Source: Pseudobdellovibrionaceae bacterium
GTDB taxonomy: Bacteria; Bdellovibrionota; Bdellovibrionia; Bdellovibrionales; UBA1609
Direction of reading: 5' to 3'
Length of the DNA: 43,308 nt
Assembly (NCBI GenBank): GCA_025354795.1
Contig: JANXMF010000076.1
Location: forward strand, 1-43,308
Position numbers and translations under genes: made by a program. Below are positions 41,256 to 43,308 of the stretch, one piece after another. The notes beneath the pieces are model-generated. The model was not told the origin of the DNA. It worked only from the letters and a program-made list of their open reading frames with translations, and did not search any database. How positions within the stretch are numbered: the stretch's first letter is position 1; each line of letters begins with the position of its first letter.

Positions 41256-42839
41256 CTAGCGACCCTGTGCCAAGCTTTCCAAACGCCGGCGCACGGCGAG
41301 GTCATCAGGCCGCAAGCGTAAGATTTTATTGAAAGCGCCGGCCGCGGCCGCGACATCCCCCACTTGCAAATAGAGCTTGGCCAGATTCTCGTAGCCTAAA
41401 ACATAGGTGGGCAAATGCGCGACGGCTTGCTCTTCAAACGCGATCGCCTGGCGCGCGTCGCCCCGGCGTTCGGCGAGCGCCGCCATATTGTTGAGGGCAC
41501 GGGCGTAAAATGGAAAGACCGCAAGCGCCTGACGAAAATAGCGTTCCGCATTTGCTCCATCGTTTTGGCTCAAATAGTAAACGCCAATATTGTTGTAAGG
41601 ATCGGCAAAGTCGGGCTTGTGCACAATAGCCGCTTCAAAATAAGTGAGGGCTTGCGCCCCTTCTCCCCGATTCAATAAGATCGCACCCAAATTATTTTGC
41701 GCGAGCCAGGCCTGAGGATTTTGCGTGACGGTGTCGCGCCATAGAGATTCTTCGCTCTTATAAACCGCGGCCCGCTCGAACGTTAGAACCGCGAGCACGG
41801 GCACGGCCAGCCACACCACGGGCCGCGCGCACAGTCCGATGATGGCTAAAATGGCAAGATACTGCCAATGATCCGCCACCAACGAGTAGCGCATAAAATA
41901 GATCGTGAAAAATCCAAGCGCCGGAAAAATGGCCAAAGCGAAAAAACCCAGGCCCAGCACCCACCGACGCGGCAAAAAAAACGCAGCGCCAACAAACGCT
42001 GCAACCACCGAGAGCGCGGGTACAAGACCCCAGTCTGGGAACTGCGGATAAACAAACATCAAGGGCCACGGCACCAGGGCTTTGAGCCAATAAAACCAAA
42101 ATGCAAAGCCCGCACCGACTGCTCGTTCCATAAAGCCGACGGCGTGTACCGCCTCTCCACCATAGACTTGGTCATAGGCATACCAATTCAAATTGACTAA
42201 ACCTAAAACCAAGGAGGCCGCAAAAAAGGGTGCAAGCCTTATCCATTCCACTTTAGTGCTACGCCACCACGCCAGGCCCAGCATGATTAGCGGCCACGTG
42301 ACCACCGAAGCTTTGGTCAACAGTGCTAGGATAAACAAAAATAGAGACAAAGCATAAGGACCCTCGGAGCGCTTCGCTTCATACCGAAGCCAGGCGAGCC
42401 CTGAGCCTAACACCAAGCCCGTGGATAGCGTGGTTTTCAGCTGAAAAATCCAGGCGACCGCTTCCACATTTACCGGATGGATCGCAAAAATAAACGCCGC
42501 TAGCAAACCCCCGCGCCAGTTGAAATGCGTAAAAATCCTCCACACCAGTATCGCATTTGCGCAATGGACCGCGAGATTTACCAGGTGATATCCAAACGGC
42601 CAATCACCAAACCAGCGGCGGAGGCACCAAAAGACCGTGTAGGTCAGCGGCCAAAAATCCGTGGATTCGCGGCTCCACCAAACTCGCCACCAACCATCTG
42701 AGCGATTGACCACGTCGTCGTTGACGATAAAGGTGTAGTCATCCCAGATAAAACCGCCGTGTAAACAAGGCCAGTACGCTAAAAGCGGCAGCAAGATCAG
42801 GCCGAAATAGGGGCCAAAACGGCGGACTGTCAGTAACAT
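41256..42839 (-). CDS. TMTC/PMT-like multi-pass membrane protein with C-terminal TPRs
   Basis: A 527-residue protein with roughly nine to eleven membrane helices followed by TPRs. GGFIWDDYTFIVNDDVV near residues 28-44 carries the acidic pair in the first periplasmic loop that is typical of GT-C O-mannosyltransferases and TMTC proteins. HPVNVEAVAWI is another TMTC/DUF1736-like block. The C-terminal 150 residues hold several TPRs: AWLAQNNLGAILLNRGEGAQ, then ALTYFEAAIVHKPDFADPYN. The family transfers sugars from lipid-linked donors to protein; function here is inferred. It starts 139 bp from the divergent helicase gene. Confidence 0.87.
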   Translation of the reverse strand: MLLTVRRFGPYFGLILLPLLAYWPCLHGGFIWDDYTFIVNDDVVNRSDGWWRVWWSRESTDFWPLTYTVFWCLRRWFGDWPFGYHLVNLAVHCANAILVWRIFTHFNWRGGLLAAFIFAIHPVNVEAVAWIFQLKTTLSTGLVLGSGLAWLRYEAKRSEGPYALSLFLFILALLTKASVVTWPLIMLGLAWWRSTKVEWIRLAPFFAASLVLGLVNLNWYAYDQVYGGEAVHAVGFMERAVGAGFAFWFYWLKALVPWPLMFVYPQFPDWGLVPALSVVAAFVGAAFFLPRRWVLGLGFFALAIFPALGFFTIYFMRYSLVADHWQYLAILAIIGLCARPVVWLAVPVLAVLTFERAAVYKSEESLWRDTVTQNPQAWLAQNNLGAILLNRGEGAQALTYFEAAIVHKPDFADPYNNIGVYYLSQNDGANAERYFRQALAVFPFYARALNNMAALAERRGDARQAIAFEEQAVAHLPTYVLGYENLAKLYLQVGDVAAAAGAFNKILRLRPDDLAVRRRLESLAQGR

Positions 42840-42978
42840 GGTCTAAGGATATCGCGCTTTATTTAGAGGGACCGGGCATTTTTTCCAGGTTCGGACTTAA
42901 ATCCAGCAAAATGGCGCGAAGCGTGCTATGAGACTCTCAGTTATGGCACACCCGTAACCCAACCAGAAATGAGATCCC

Positions 42979-43308
42979 GTGCAGACATTTAACGAACTGA
43001 AGTTAAGCGCGCCGCTAATGCGTGCGATTCATGATCTAGGCTATGAAAAACCCACCCCTATTCAGGCGGAAACTCTCCCGATTCTTCTCGGGCCGGCCAC
43101 CGATTTTCTCGGTCTTGCCGCCACTGGCACTGGTAAAACCGCGGCTTATTCGATTCCAATGCTCGAGCGCATCAATCCCTCGCTCAAAGCGGTGCAATGC
43201 TTGATCCTTTGTCCCACCCGAGAACTGGCGCTGCAAGTGAGCGGTCAGATCACGCTGCTCGGCCGGCATCGAGGCATTCGTGCCGTCGCGGTATATGGCG
43301 GCGCAGGC
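42979..43308 (+). CDS. DEAD-box RNA helicase (3' end outside window)
   Basis: An open frame of 110 codons from a GTG at 42979 to the window edge; it is not in the ORF track because it lacks a stop. Q motif YEKPTPIQAETLPILL, motif I AATGTGKTAAYSIP and motif Ia CPTRELALQ identify a DEAD-box ATP-dependent RNA helicase. The frame then continues into GGAG before the edge. The nearest ATG (ATGAGATCC) is out of frame. RNA remodelling in ribosome assembly or decay is the family role; the subtype (RhlE, DeaD, SrmB) cannot be decided from the N-terminus. Confidence 0.93.
   Translation, partial: MQTFNELKLSAPLMRAIHDLGYEKPTPIQAETLPILLGPATDFLGLAATGTGKTAAYSIPMLERINPSLKAVQCLILCPTRELALQVSGQITLLGRHRGIRAVAVYGGAG

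Noticed and set aside
1-43308. CRISPR arrays, insertion sequences, prophage or replication origin
   Set aside because: I saw no regular spaced repeats, transposase or integrase motifs, phage structural genes or dnaA-box clusters on reading through; dnaE and guaA alone do not indicate an origin.

Overview
The window is a dense bacterial chromosome segment carrying core housekeeping genes: dnaE, guaA, purK/purE, lipB, dus, uppP, pgi, one tRNA-Val and the start of a DEAD-box helicase gene. Mixed in are envelope, secretion and transport genes. No phage, transposon, plasmid or CRISPR module is visible. The gene mix suggests a Bdellovibrionota- or delta-proteobacteria-like Gram-negative. The pointers are one TolQ with two TolR-type partners plus a periplasmic TPR protein (as in the myxobacterial AglR/Q/S gliding motor), a NamZ/DUF1343 protein, a BMP-type nucleoside ABC importer, and many lipoproteins and exported hypotheticals. 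This placement is inferred from gene content, not from a phylogenetic marker comparison.

Layout. At 1-3.8 kb (minus strand) lies a tightly packed TolQ-TolR-TolR-TPR operon. At 4.0-5.1 kb is a SprT-like metallopeptidase with a DUF2786 domain, and an HNH-nuclease remnant overlaps its 5' end on the other strand. At 5.4-6.7 kb a b561-type cytochrome overlaps a sulfite-oxidase/MsrP-fold molybdoenzyme. At 6.7-7.7 kb are a decayed coding fragment, tRNA-Val(GAC) and lipB. At 7.9-10.0 kb are two exported proteins reminiscent of the FlgT/CsgG type. At 10.1-11.5 kb two small XRE-type regulators flank a TIGR01777 epimerase-like gene. At 11.8-16.8 kb is guaA-dnaE, separated by 1 bp. At 16.8-17.6 kb are a 5'-truncated family 2 glycosyltransferase and a small exported ORF missed by the ORF track. 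At 17.7-20.4 kb dus is divergent from purK-purE. At 20.4-24.1 kb are NamZ-like, PuuD-N-like, uppP and a DMT-family transporter.

At 24.2-28.4 kb an orphan C-terminal fragment precedes an M1 aminopeptidase lipoprotein, with a convergent S41 peptidase. At 28.4-32.2 kb are a large low-complexity exported protein, a tightly divergent pair of PAP2 phosphatases and a small membrane protein. At 32.2-36.6 kb is a complete four-gene BMP-family ABC importer. At 36.8-39.4 kb are an alpha/beta hydrolase, a thioredoxin-TPR protein and a possible small ORF. At 39.4-42.8 kb are YceI, pgi and a TMTC/PMT-like membrane protein with TPRs. From 43.0 kb the DEAD-box helicase runs off the end.

Functional threads are energised envelope machinery (TolQ/R), peptidoglycan and lipid-carrier turnover (NamZ-like, UppP, PAP2), scavenging of purines (BMP importer) beside synthesis (PurK/E, GuaA), and extracytoplasmic proteolysis (M1, S41). 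Several genes appear to use GTG or TTG starts that carry better ribosome-binding sites than the ORF-track starts: TolQ, EamA, M1 peptidase, BMP lipoprotein and the helicase. The best candidates for something under-described are the TolQ/TolR/TolR/TPR motor, the paired FlgT/CsgG-like exported proteins, the low-complexity 485-residue exported protein, and a shared TCTGTGACAGAAC motif in two intergenic regions.
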